Shown here: piece after piece, positions 19,295 through 28,515 of the stretch
Layout: every line of letters begins with the position of its first letter
Position numbering within the stretch: the first letter of the stretch is position 1
NCBI GenBank assembly: GCA_963724195.1
Contig: CAVRTQ010000031.1
Coordinates: 62,001-126,000 of the forward strand
Length of the DNA stretch: 64,000 bases
Direction: 5' to 3'
Origin: Solirubrobacter sp963724195
GTDB lineage: Bacteria; Actinomycetota; Thermoleophilia; Solirubrobacterales; Solirubrobacteraceae
Notes under the pieces: model-generated
The model's database searches: none
Told to the model about the DNA's origin: nothing
Seen by the model: the letters and a program-made list of their open reading frames with translations, nothing else
Program-made: the position numbers and the translations under genes

Positions 19295-22200
19295 GTGGGC
19301 TGGCGTGCAGCGTTCATCGCACTGATAACCGCGCTGGTGTGCGCCGCACCGGCGTCGGCGGCGACGCTGACGGTCACGACCTCGGGTGACCCGGGCGGAA
19401 CATGCACCGAAACCACGTGCACGACGCTCCGCGCAGCCATCGCCGAGGCGGGACGCCTCCCGGTCGGACGCGATCACGGTTCCGGCCGGCGTGATCAACA
19501 TCACCGACGACTTCGTGATCAACTCGCAGATCACGATCATCGGCGCCGGCGCCCGCACGACGATCATCGACGGCGGCGCGAAGTACCGGGGGTTCCGCAT
19601 CTCCGGTGAGGGCACGCTCAATCTCGCGCGGTTCACGATCCGCAACGGTGCGGCGGGTGGCGGCGGCTTCGCGGACGGCGGCGGCATCTACAACGCGGGC
19701 AACCTCGCCATCATCGACGTCCGCATCACCGACAGCCGCGCGGTCCGTGGCGCCGGCATCGCCAACAACCTCGGTGTGATCCAGGCCGACAACCTGCTGG
19801 TGGACAACAACGTGGCCAGCGGCGCGGGTGGCGGCGGCATCCACAACACCGGCGGGTCGGAGATCGCGAACCAGGACGGCTGGCTGATCCTGACCGATTC
19901 GACGATCTTCAAGAACTCGGCCACGGGCACCAGTGGCGTCGGCGGCATCGATTCCTCGGGCAACGGCGCGCTGATCACGCTCTCGCGCACCACGATCGCC
20001 GACAACGTGGGCGGTACGCGCGGCGCCGGTGGCTTCTCGCCGACCGGCAGCAGCGCCGCGTTGGGCACCATCCTGGCGCGCAACCTCGTCGGCGCGAGCG
20101 TCGTCAATTGCGGCGACAACAAGCCCACCGACAGCGGCTTCAACGTCGAGGACGAACGCGACTGCAACCTCGCGCCCGGGGCGATGAAGCCGGAGCTCGC
20201 GACCGATCTCAGCAACCAGGGCGGCCAGCTCGACGTGCTGACGATCACCACGGACAGCGACGCGTTCAACATCCTCCCGGGGACGAACGAGGCCTGCACG
20301 GGCACCGACCAGCGCGCCCTCGCCCGTCCGAAGGGCGGGGCGTGCGAGGCCGGCGCGGTTGAGCTCAACGCCGGCGCGTCGGTGCGGATCACCGAGGGGC
20401 CGACGGGCACGGTCACGAGCAACGACGTGGAGTTCCGGTTCCAGGACAGCGGCGGCGACGTGACGGTGCAGTGCGACCTCACCGGACCGGGCCAGACCGC
20501 GGGCTTCGAGACGTGTTACAAGTCCAACGCGCAGCCGTACACGGACCTCCCGGACGGGCCGTACACCTTCTCGGTACGCGCCGTCAGCACTGAGTTCCCC
20601 AACCCGCCGGTGACGACGCGGACGTTCGTGGTCAACGAGGCGGGGCCGCCGAACACGACGATCACCGGTGGCCCGACCGGGCTGACCAACGACGCCACGC
20701 CGACGTTCACGTTCACGTCGACGGAGCCGGGCTCGACCTTCCAGTGCCGCGTCGGGGCCTCGGCGGGGTTCGTGGCCTGCACCTCGCCCCACACGACCGC
20801 GGCCCAGACCGACGGCGCGAAGACGTTCGAGGTGCGCGCGGTCGACGCCGCGGGCGCGATCGACCCCACCCCCGCGGCCCGTTCCTTCACGGTCGACGCG
20901 ACGGCGCCGGACACCACGATCACCGGCGGCCCCACCGGCCTGACCGCCAGCACCTCCGCCACGTTCACGTACTCGTCGGAGGCCGGAGCGACGTTCCAGT
21001 GCGCACTCGACGGCGCCGCCTTCGCCGCCTGCCCGGCGAGCTACACCGGGCTCGCGCAGGGCGCGCACACCTTCCAGGTCCGCGCGGTTGACACGGCCGG
21101 CAACGTCGACGCCTCGCCGGCTTCGCGCAGCTGGACGGTGGACACGGTCGCGCCGGATACGACGATCGGCAGCGGCCCGACCGGGCCCACGGCGAGCACC
21201 AGCGCGACCTTCACCTTCACGTCGAACGACGCCGGTGCGACGTTCCAATGCGCGCTCGACGGCGCCGCGTTCTGCGGCCTGCCCGGTCAGCTACACCGGC
21301 CTGTCCCAGGGCGCCCACACGTTCCAGGTCCGCGCCACCGACACCGCCGGCAACGTGGACGCCACCCCCGCCTCCCGCACCTGGACCGTCGACACGGTGG
21401 CGCCCGCAGCACCGGTGATCACTGCGCCGACCGAGAACCAGCTCCTCAACGTCGGGACGATCAACGTCAGCGGGACAGCGGAGCCCAACGCCACCGTGCA
21501 GCTGACGGAAGGGGCTACCGGCCAGGGCAGCTCGCCCGTCTCCGGGACCGGCACGTGGAACGTGATCGTCGCCCCGGTGAGCGACGGCACGCACACGTAC
21601 ACGGCCCGCACGACCGACGCCGCCGGCAACCAGAGCGCAGCCACGAACCGGACGATCCGGGTCGACAAGACGCTGCCGGAGACGACGATCGTCAGCGGCC
21701 CGTCTGGCGCGACCAACGACACGACGCCGACGTGGAACTTCTCGTCGAACGAGACCCCGGTGACGTACGAGTGCGCGCTCGACGGCGCGGCGCACACGGC
21801 GTGCCCGAACCCGTTCACGCCGACGCTCTCCCCCGGCGCCCACACACTCAGCGTGCGCGCGGTGGACCAGGCCGGCAACCGCGACAACACGCCCGCGACC
21901 CGCTCCATCACCATCGACCCCACGGCGCCCGACCCGCCCGTCGTGCTGCAGCCGGCGGAGAGCCAGTGGGTGACCACGACGAGCATGACGGTCTCCGGCA
22001 CGGCGTCGATCGGCACGACGGTCGAAGTGCGGGAGGGCCAGGTTTCGCGCGGTACGGTGACGACCACCGCCGCCGGCACGTGGGCGCTCCCGGCGGCCGT
22101 CGTCACGGACGGGCAGCACACGTTCGAAATCACGGCCCGGAACGCCCTCGGGACCCCCAGTTCGACCGTCACCCGCACGTTCCGCGTCGACACGGTCGCG

Positions 22201-23305
22201 CCGAACGCGCCCACGATCGAGAACGCGGCCGCCGGCGGGTCGACGGTGACGCTGTCCGGCAAGTCCGAGGCGGGCGCGACGGTGGAGATCCTCGAGGGCG
22301 CGGCGGTCGTGGGCTCGACCACCGCCGACTCCAGCGCCAACTGGACGCTCGCGCTCGCGAACGTCCCGGACGGCTCGCACACCTACGCCGCGCGGGCCCG
22401 GGACGCCGCGGGCAACCAGAGCGGGGCCTCGGCGCCGCGCACCGTCGTCGTCGACACGGCTCCGCCGCCCGCGCCCGAGGTGCAGGGACCGAGCGGCGCG
22501 ACCACCGACCCGAATCCCGCGTTCACGCTTCGCCGCCGCGGAGCCGACGGTGGAGTGCCGCCTTGACGGGCCCGGCCGAGCCGGGTCGTACACCGCGTGC
22601 GTGTCGCCCAAGAGCTTCAGCGCGCTCGCGCCGGGCGAGTACGTGTTCTTCGTGCGCGTCACCGACCCGTCGGGCCTCCAGACGGAGACGCGGCGCCCGT
22701 TCACGGTCACGCAGCCGCAGCCCGCGCAGACGCCCGACCCCGACCCCCACGCCGCAGCCGACGCCGGTGCCGAACCAGACGATCGTCGTCACGCCCGCGA
22801 AGACGGGCACGGTGCTCGTGAAGGAGAAGGGCGCGTCGAAGTTCGAGCCGCTCGACGTCACCAAGGGCATCAAGAACGGCTCCGAGGTTGACGTCCGCAA
22901 CGGCCGCGTGACGCTCACCTCGATCCCGAAGGCCGGCGCGCCGCCGGAGACCGCGGACTTCTACGGCGGCATGTTCATCGTGACCCAGAAGGGCGGGATC
23001 ACCGACCTCAAGCTGAGCGAGCGGCTCACGGGCTGCCCGAAGGGCCAGCAGGCGAGCCTGTCCCTGGCCCAGAAGAAGCCGAAGTCGCGCAAGCTGTGGG
23101 GCAACGGCAAGGGCTCGTTCCGCACGACGGGCAAGTACTCGGCGGCGACCGTCCGCGGCACGATCTGGCTCGTGCAGGACAGCTGCACGACGACGCTGAC
23201 CCGCGTGACGGCCGGCGTGGTCCAGGTCAACGACTTCGTCAAGAAGAAGAAGCAGTCCTGGTGAAGAAGGGCAAGCGCTACACGGCGAAGGCCAAGAAGC
23301 GCTGA
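19295..23305 (+). CDS. Array gene E: large secreted beta-helix protein with Ig-like repeats and FecR-like C-terminus (frame broken)
   Basis: The largest member, about 1,330 codons. Signal peptide from GTG 19295 (VGWRAAFIALITALVCAAPA). Beta-helix domain to about 20380 (VINSQITIIGAGARTTIIDG, GGGIYNAGNLAIIDVRITDS, NLLVDNNVASGAGGGGIHNT). Next come about eight Ig-like units of two types: TTITGGPTGLTNDATPTFTF with FQCALDGAAFAACPASYTGL, and TMTVSGTAS/TINVSGTAEPN units with DGTHTYTARTTDAAGNQS. The C-terminus is the FecR-like module (FEPLDVTKGIKNGSEVDVRN, KLWGNGKGSFRTTGKYSAAT). Frame changes near 19455, 21270, 22530, 22745 and 23255. No sortase signal or C-terminal membrane anchor. The last codons overlap the opposing gene. 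Confidence 0.78.
20640..22480 (+). repeat. Ig-like repeat tract inside array gene E
   Basis: Tandem coding repeats of roughly 240-270 bp. At least three consecutive units of the first type share GPTGxTxxTxxTFTFTS...FQCxxDGAAF and DTAGNVDAxPASRxWTVD at the DNA level, followed by a mixture with a second type built on VSGTAxxxxTVxxxEG and TFxVDxVAP. The similarity of adjacent units is a substrate for slipped-strand or recombinational change in repeat number. Confidence 0.75.
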
Positions 23306-24176
23306 ACGACCTCGTGCGGCTCGCGGACGCGCTGGATGTGCCAGCCGGCTTCGCGGAGGAGGTGGTCGCGGCGCACGTCGTCGCGCCGGACCGGGGCGCG
23401 CCCGTGGCCGGAGCCGTCGAGCTCGATGACGAGCTTGCGCGTCCGGCCAGTGGAAGTCGACCTCCTCGCCGAGGAGTTTCGTGTTCACGAGCGGGCGCGG
23501 GAGGCCTTGGGCATCGAAGAGGGCGACGGTTTGGACTTCGCCGCCGCTCTTGGTGCCGGCCGAGCCCGCTTCGTAGAGGGCGATCGCCTCGCGGGCGAGG
23601 CTGGTCCTTCGGCCGGGGTTGCGCTCGATCGCGTCGAGGGTGCCGAGCAGGCTGAAGAGGCCCTGGTGCGCGGCTTCGCGGATCACGGCGGTGATCTCGT
23701 GCGGGATGGTCACGACGTCGGTGAGGTCGACGATGAGGCGGGCGACGGTGGTGACCGGGATGCGGCGGCGGTCGGTTCGGTCGCGGGGGTGGATGGTTGC
23801 TCTGTGGAGGCGCGTGCCGGGTGGGGACTGGCGTTTGCTCGGGACAAGGGCATCGATAAGGGGGGCGCGGCGCCTTGTGACCTCGAGGAGCTCAGCGCCC
23901 GCCCAGTGGCTGATCAGGGTCTTTGGGCCGCCGAGGAGGGCGACGGCCATCAGCTCGGCGTCGCGGGAGAGCGGGCCGAGGGAGTAGACGCCGCGATAGA
24001 CCCGCCGGAGTCGCCCGGCCTGCACGCGCTTCTTGACGGCGCTGTTGTCCAGACCGACCCGGTTGAGTTGCGCGGCGGTGATCAGGCCGTGCTGGCGGTC
24101 CGCGAGGGCCGCGATCGCTTGGTCGACGGTGGGTGCGGTCGGAAAGTTTCCTCTCAGGACAGCTTTGCGACCTCAC
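23278..24176 (-). CDS. AbiEi-like / DUF559-domain protein (frame broken)
   Basis: The minus-strand product reads TVDQAIAALADRQHGLITAA, then AVKKRVQAGRLRRVYRGVYS, the winged-helix N-terminus of type IV TA AbiEi-family proteins, then ALLGGPKTLISHWAGAELLE and IPVTTVARLIVDLTDVV. The C-terminus is a DUF559 (Vsr-like nuclease) fold: LLGEEVDFHW, KLVIELDGSGHGRAP, HLLREAGWHIQRVREPHEVV. One frame change lies near 23440 and another near the 5' end (about 24110), so the start (GTG 24176 is one option) is unsure. Such orphan genes are common in Thermoleophilia; function unproven. The 3' end overlaps array gene E by 28 bp. Confidence 0.7.
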
Positions 24177-24235
24177 CCCTGCATCGTCGCGCGGACCGCT
24201 GTCACGGATCTACACGCGACTGCACCAAATCAGTG

Positions 24236-25018
24236 TCAATACTCCGGCAGACCGTCTTCGGGCGTCGACGCCTGGGCGTACAAGCGGCGCGGAATCCGAC
24301 CCGCCCGATAGGCCAGGCGGCCCGCCTCCACGCCCAACCGGATCGCGCGGGCCATCGTGTCCGGGTCCTCGGCGCGGGAGATCGCGGTGGCGCACAACAC
24401 GGCGTCGAAGCCGAGCTCCATCGCCAAAGCGGCGTCCGAGGCGGTGCCGATGCCCGCGTCGAGGACCACGGGCACGCCGGCGTTCTGCTGGATCAGCCGC
24501 AGGTTGTAGGTGTTCAGCAGCCCCTGTCCACTCCCGATCGGCGAGCCGAGGGGCATGACCGCGGCGCAGCCGACGTCCTCCAGGCGACGAGCCAGGATGG
24601 GATCGTCGTTGGTGTAGGGCAGGACGACGAAGCCGTCGTCGACGAGCTCCTCGGCGGCTTCCACCAACGCCACCGCGTCGGGCAACAGGGTGCGCTCGTC
24701 GCCGATCACCTCGAGCTTGACCCAGTCGGTCTCGAACGCCTCGCGGGCCATCTTGGCGGTGAGGACCGCGTCGCGGGCGGTGAAGCAGCCCGCGGTGTTC
24801 GGGAGCAGCTGGACGCCCGCGCGGTCGAGCACGTCGACGATCGAGCCGTGCTGGGACGGGTCGATCCGGCGCAGGGCGACGGTCACGAGCTCCGAGCCGC
24901 TGACCTCCAGCGCGCCCGCGAGGGCATCGAGCGAGCGGAAGCCGCCCGTGCCGAGCAGCAGGCGCGAGCCGAACGTCTTCCCGCCGATGGTCAGTGCGTC
25001 AATGTCGGTGACCGCCAT
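24236..25018 (-). CDS. thiG: Thiazole synthase
   Basis: 260 aa from ATG 25018. Forms the thiazole phosphate moiety of thiamine from DXP, dehydroglycine and ThiS-thiocarboxylate. Motifs: FGSRLLLGTGGFRSLDA, TVALRRIDPSQHGSIVDVLD, LLPNTAGCFTARDAV, VKLEVIGDERTLLPD with the Schiff-base Lys, AAVMPLGSPIGSGQG, VPVVLDAGIGTASDAALAME. Length is normal. Last gene of a thiO-thiS-thiG operon; its start lies one base beyond the thiS stop. Confidence 0.96.
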   Translation of the reverse strand: MAVTDIDALTIGGKTFGSRLLLGTGGFRSLDALAGALEVSGSELVTVALRRIDPSQHGSIVDVLDRAGVQLLPNTAGCFTARDAVLTAKMAREAFETDWVKLEVIGDERTLLPDAVALVEAAEELVDDGFVVLPYTNDDPILARRLEDVGCAAVMPLGSPIGSGQGLLNTYNLRLIQQNAGVPVVLDAGIGTASDAALAMELGFDAVLCATAISRAEDPDTMARAIRLGVEAGRLAYRAGRIPRRLYAQASTPEDGLPEY

Positions 25019-25019
25019 G

Positions 25020-25226
25020 TCATCCCCCCTGGATCGCGCGCAGGATCTCCACCCGCGCCCCTTCGTGCAACGTGGTCTTGCCCCATTGGCCGCGCGGGAC
25101 GACTTCCGCGTCCACCGCGACCGCGACGCCGCGCCCCGCCCCCGGCAGGTCGAGCGCCGCCAACGCGGCCTCGACCGTGGCGCCGTCGTGCAGCTCGCGC
25201 GGTTCTCCGTTCAACACGACGTTCAT
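25020..25226 (-). CDS. thiS: Sulfur carrier protein ThiS
   Basis: 68 aa ubiquitin-fold sulfur carrier (MNVVLNGEPRELHDGATVEA) ending in the required Gly-Gly (EILRAIQGG), which is adenylated and thiocarboxylated to donate sulfur to ThiG. VDAEVVPRGQWGKTTLHEGA is the usual interior motif. Its start overlaps the thiO stop by 4 bp. No ThiF adenylyltransferase is encoded in this window. Confidence 0.95.
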   Translation of the reverse strand: MNVVLNGEPRELHDGATVEAALAALDLPGAGRGVAVAVDAEVVPRGQWGKTTLHEGARVEILRAIQGG

Positions 25227-26329
25227 GCGGTGACTCCGGCAAAGCGTTGAGGGTTGGCGGGCTGCGCCCAGTCCGGCAACGACTCGCCCGCGAGCACGCC
25301 CGCGACGAGGTCGGCGGTGACGGGCGTGAGCAGGATGCCGTTGCGGAAGTGGCCCGTGGCCCAGACGAGTCCGTCCAAGGCGCCCGGGCCGATCGCGGGC
25401 AGGTTGTCGGGCGTCGCGGGCCGCAGGCCGGCGAGCAGCTCCTCGATCTCGAGCTCGAAGACGCCCGGGACGAGCTCGGAGAGGTCGCGCAGCAGCTCGT
25501 AGACGCCACCGGCGGTCGGCTGAACGTCCCAGCCGCGCTCTTCCATCGTGGCGCCGAGCACGTAGCGGCCGTCGCCGCGGGGGACGAAGTACACCTGCTC
25601 ACCGCGGATCGTGCGCTCCACGAGCCCAGGGCCGTTGGGATCGCGCAGCCGCAGGACCTGCCCCTTGACCGGGCGGACCGGGACGCGGGCGGCGTCCGGC
25701 ATGTCCAGGCGCGCGGAATCGACGCCGGTGGCCACGACCACCTGGTCGGCGAGCACCGTGCCCTCGGGCGTGATCACACCGGTCACGCGCTCGCCCTCGA
25801 CCTTCAAGGCGGTCGCGCGGGCGGCGTCCCAGATGTGCGTGACCTTGCGGCGCAACGCGGCCACCAACAACCGCGGGTCGACGGAATGGTCGGAAGCGAT
25901 CTCCAGCGCGAGCCGCACGGTCGGCGCCAGCGCCGGCTCGAGCCGCCGCGCCTGCGACGGCCGCAGCCGCTCGACCGGCAGCCCGAGCCCGCGGCGGAAC
26001 TCCGCCAGGCGATCGAGCGCCTCCGCCTCGTCCCGGTCCCGCGCGACGACGAGCGTGCCCACGCCCCGGTACCCCGGCTCCTCCAGCGCCGCGCAGAACG
26101 CCTCGTAGCGGCGTGCGCTCTCCAGCCCGAGCTGCAGCTGCGCGTGCTCGCCGAAGTCCACCTCGGACATCGGCGCGAGCATCCCGGCGGCGACGTGCCA
26201 CGCGCCCGGCTCGCCCGCGTCGATCACGACCACGCGCGCGCCACGTTCCTCGGCCTTCCACGCGCACGCCAGCCCGATCGGCCCGCCACCGACGACGGCG
26301 ACGTCGAAGCTCTCTGACTGCGATGACAC
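25223..26329 (-). CDS. thiO: Glycine oxidase ThiO
   Basis: 368 aa FAD-dependent amine oxidase starting at ATG 26329. The FAD motif is VAVVGGGPIGLACAWKAEER; others are GAWHVAAGMLAPMSEVDFGE, LRPSQARRLEPALAP, VATGVDSARLDMPDAA and the C-terminal GLRPATPDNLPAIGPGALDG. Oxidises glycine to dehydroglycine, the ThiG co-substrate in aerobes lacking ThiH. First gene of the operon and directly downstream of the TPP riboswitch. Confidence 0.95.
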   Translation of the reverse strand: MSSQSESFDVAVVGGGPIGLACAWKAEERGARVVVIDAGEPGAWHVAAGMLAPMSEVDFGEHAQLQLGLESARRYEAFCAALEEPGYRGVGTLVVARDRDEAEALDRLAEFRRGLGLPVERLRPSQARRLEPALAPTVRLALEIASDHSVDPRLLVAALRRKVTHIWDAARATALKVEGERVTGVITPEGTVLADQVVVATGVDSARLDMPDAARVPVRPVKGQVLRLRDPNGPGLVERTIRGEQVYFVPRGDGRYVLGATMEERGWDVQPTAGGVYELLRDLSELVPGVFELEIEELLAGLRPATPDNLPAIGPGALDGLVWATGHFRNGILLTPVTADLVAGVLAGESLPDWAQPANPQRFAGVTA

Positions 26330-26340
26330 TGGTACGACTT

Positions 26341-26438
26341 GCCTCCCTACGCCGGCACGACCCGGATCAGGTTCGACGGTCGGCGCCCCGCTGGCGCCCT
26401 CTCAGCCCGATTGCGGGCTCCCGTGTTCTGGGGTTCAT
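26341..26438 (-). promoter_or_regulatory. TPP riboswitch (THI element)
   Basis: Read on the minus strand, it has the conserved thi-box parts in order: GGGAGCCC, GGGCTGAGAGGGC, a variable P3 stem, then AACCTGATCCGGGTCGTGCC and GCGTAGGGAGGC. These are the CUGAGA and ACCUGAU...GCGUAGGGA elements of TPP aptamers. It ends about 12 bases before the thiO start, consistent with control of translation initiation or early termination of thiOSG by thiamine pyrophosphate. Confidence 0.93.
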
Positions 26439-26453
26439 GGTATCCCCTGATGG

Positions 26454-27074
26454 GTGACCCCCCGCGAGCGTCTGTCCACCGCGCGCCTGTACCTCGTCTG
26501 CCCGGCGCGCTCCCGTGAGTGGATCGCCGCGGCGGTGCGCGGCGGCGTCGATCTCGTCCAGCTGCGCGACAAGACGCTCGACGACGACGGCCTGATCGAA
26601 GCGGCGCGCGCCTTCACCGGCCACGACGCGCTGTTCATCCTCAACGACCGGCCCGACCTCGTGGAGACCGTCCGAGCCGACGGCGTGCACGTCGGCCAGG
26701 ACGACCAGACCCCGGCCGAGGCGCGCGCGCTGATCGGGCCCGATCGCGTTCTGGGCCGCTCCACCCACGAGCCGGCCCAGGCCGCCGCCGCGGACGCGGA
26801 CCCCGACGTGGACTACGTCGCCGTGGGACCGGTGCACGCCACGCCGACCAAGCCGGGCCGCCCGGCCGCGGGCCTGCACTACGTCGCGCACGCCGCGAGC
26901 ACGGTGGCCAAGCCGTGGTTCGCGATCGGCGGCCTGGACGCGGGCAACGTGCACGAGGTGGTCGAGCGCGGCGCGACGCGGATCGTCGTCGTGCGCGCGA
27001 TCACCGAGGCCGAAGACCCGGAGGCCGCCGCGCGGGAGCTGCGAGCCGCGCTGGAGGAGCCCGCACGTGCCTGA
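26454..27074 (+). CDS. thiE: Thiamine-phosphate synthase
   Basis: 206 aa from GTG 26454. Joins HMP-PP and thiazole phosphate to thiamine phosphate. Motifs: GGVDLVQLRDKTLDDDGL, LFILNDRPDLVETVRADGVH, VGQDDQTPAEARALIG, VDYVAVGPVHATPTKPG and WFAIGGLDAGNVHEVVERGA. Divergent from thiOSG; its start is about 16 bp from the 5' edge of the riboswitch, which is on the other strand and so does not control thiE. The 3' end overlaps the next gene by 8 bp. Confidence 0.95.
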   Translation: MTPRERLSTARLYLVCPARSREWIAAAVRGGVDLVQLRDKTLDDDGLIEAARAFTGHDALFILNDRPDLVETVRADGVHVGQDDQTPAEARALIGPDRVLGRSTHEPAQAAAADADPDVDYVAVGPVHATPTKPGRPAAGLHYVAHAASTVAKPWFAIGGLDAGNVHEVVERGATRIVVVRAITEAEDPEAAARELRAALEEPARA

Positions 27075-27762
27075 CGCTGAGCGGCCGCACGAGGACGAGC
27101 TGCCGGACGGCGCCGAAGCGGCGGCCGCGCCGCGTGAGGGCGGCGACGACGCGCGGGGCGGCGCGAGCGCCGTGAGGCCGGGCGAGGCGACCGAGCCGAC
27201 GAGCGCCGACGACGTGGTCCCGGCCGCGCCGTACGACGAGGAGGCCGGCCTCGCCGCCGCGCGCGAGCAGGCGCGGCGCGACTTCGCCGCCGAGCAGAAG
27301 ACCTCGCGGCGCGACGCGGCCGCCGAGCGCGCGGCCGCCAAACAGGCCAGCAGGCAGCGCGGGTACGCCCGCGGGCGCGCCCGGGATGAGGCGATCCGCG
27401 CACAGCTCACGCCGCTGGGCCCGGACGAGCGCCCCCTCGGGCTCGTGCTCGCCATCGTCGTCGTGCTGCTCATCTGCGGCGCCAACGCGATCCTCGCCGC
27501 CACGCAGGAGCACTACGCGTACGCGGGCCTGTTCGCGGTCGGCGGGCTCGCGCTCGCGGGCGGGCTGTGGGCGCGGATCTACGCCGTCGTGGTGCTCGTG
27601 GAGGCGCTGCTCGCGCTCGCGATCGTCTTCGCCGCGCTCTCGCTCCTGTTCGCCAGCACTGTTCTCGCGGCGGTCGCCGCGCTGGCGGTGATCGCGATCT
27701 GTGGCCCGGTGTTCTGGCTGCTGATCCGCGTCATGGCGCGCCTGCAGGTGCCTCAGCAGTGA
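27067..27762 (+). CDS. Membrane protein with charged N-terminal domain
   Basis: 231 aa from GTG 27067. Residues 1-115 are charged and probably partly coiled-coil (EAGLAAAREQARRDFAAEQ, RDAAAERAAAKQASRQRG). Residues about 118-220 contain three or four transmembrane helices (LGLVLAIVVVLLICGANAIL, LFAVGGLALAGGLWA, VVVLVEALLALAIVFAALSL, AAVAALAVIAICGPVFWLL). No family recognised. It overlaps thiE and the next transporter at both ends, so it is probably in a thiE-membrane protein-transporter operon; whether it has a role in thiamine biology is unknown. Confidence 0.7.
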   Translation: MPDAERPHEDELPDGAEAAAAPREGGDDARGGASAVRPGEATEPTSADDVVPAAPYDEEAGLAAAREQARRDFAAEQKTSRRDAAAERAAAKQASRQRGYARGRARDEAIRAQLTPLGPDERPLGLVLAIVVVLLICGANAILAATQEHYAYAGLFAVGGLALAGGLWARIYAVVVLVEALLALAIVFAALSLLFASTVLAAVAALAVIAICGPVFWLLIRVMARLQVPQQ

Positions 27763-28493
27763 CGCTCGCCGAGGCGATCGCGGTCGCCGCGGCCGGGTTC
27801 GCCGCGGGTGGCGTGAACACGATCGTCGGCTCCGGGTCGCTGATCACGTTCCCGACGCTGCTGGCCGTCGGCTACCCGTCCGTCACCGCGAACGTCTCGA
27901 ACACGGTCGGGCTCGTGCCCGGGGGCATCTCCAGCGTGATCGGCTACCGGCGCGAGATGCGCGGCCAGTGGCGGCGCGCGCTGATCCTCGGCTGCGGCAC
28001 GACCGTCGGCGCGCTGATCGGCGGCATCCTGCTGCTGACGCTGCCGGAGTCCGTGTTCGAGGCCGTCGTCCCGGTCCTGATCCTGCTCGCGGCCGTGCTG
28101 ATGGCGATCAAGCGCACGCCCTCCGAGCACGCTGACACCGACCACACCACGGCGGCGACGGCCGCGTCGTTCACGACCGGCATCTACGGCGGCTACTTCG
28201 GCGCGGCCCAGGGGATCATCCTGATGTCGCTGCTGCGCTTCTGCCTGCCGGACGACCTGCAGCGGCTGAACGCGCTCAAGAACGTGCTCGCGGGCGTGGC
28301 GAACGCGGTCGCGGCGATCCTGTTCATCGCCGTCGCCGACGTCGCCTGGGAGGCGGTCGCGTTGATCGCCGCCGGCTCGGTCGTCGGCGCGCAGGTGGCG
28401 GCGAAGTACGGCCGCCGCGTGCCCTCCGAAGTGCTGCGCTGGGTCGTCGTCGCGGTCGCCACGATCGTCGCCGTGATCCTGATTCTCACTTAG
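27759..28493 (+). CDS. TSUP/TauE-SafE family anion transporter
   Basis: 244 aa from GTG 27759, overlapping the previous stop by 4 bp. Seven or eight membrane segments with the two TauE/SafE half-repeats: AAGFAAGGVNTIVGSGSLIT, ANVSNTVGLVPGGISSVIGY, and in the second half FTTGIYGGYFGAAQGIILMS and LNALKNVLAGVANAVAAI. The family exports or imports sulfite, sulfonates or other small organic anions. Co-transcription with thiE suggests, but does not show, transport of a sulfur compound. Confidence 0.88.
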   Translation: MTLAEAIAVAAAGFAAGGVNTIVGSGSLITFPTLLAVGYPSVTANVSNTVGLVPGGISSVIGYRREMRGQWRRALILGCGTTVGALIGGILLLTLPESVFEAVVPVLILLAAVLMAIKRTPSEHADTDHTTAATAASFTTGIYGGYFGAAQGIILMSLLRFCLPDDLQRLNALKNVLAGVANAVAAILFIAVADVAWEAVALIAAGSVVGAQVAAKYGRRVPSEVLRWVVVAVATIVAVILILT

Positions 28494-28515
28494 GCGCTAA
28501 CGTGCCCGCCCACTT

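Noticed and set aside
20640..22480. CRISPR-like array
   Set aside because: The repeats are about 240-270 bp, coding, and diverged; no short direct repeats with unique spacers and no cas genes.
11446..23305. Programmed frameshifting as the cause of the broken array genes
   Set aside because: The breaks occur at different, unrelated positions in each gene and also in metabolic genes; no shared slippery sequence with a downstream structure is apparent.
23336..26317. A 993-codon plus-strand open frame across the thi operon
   Set aside because: It lies antisense to thiG, thiS, thiO and the AbiEi-like gene, which have clear family motifs; its product is low-complexity, as expected for a high-GC shadow frame.
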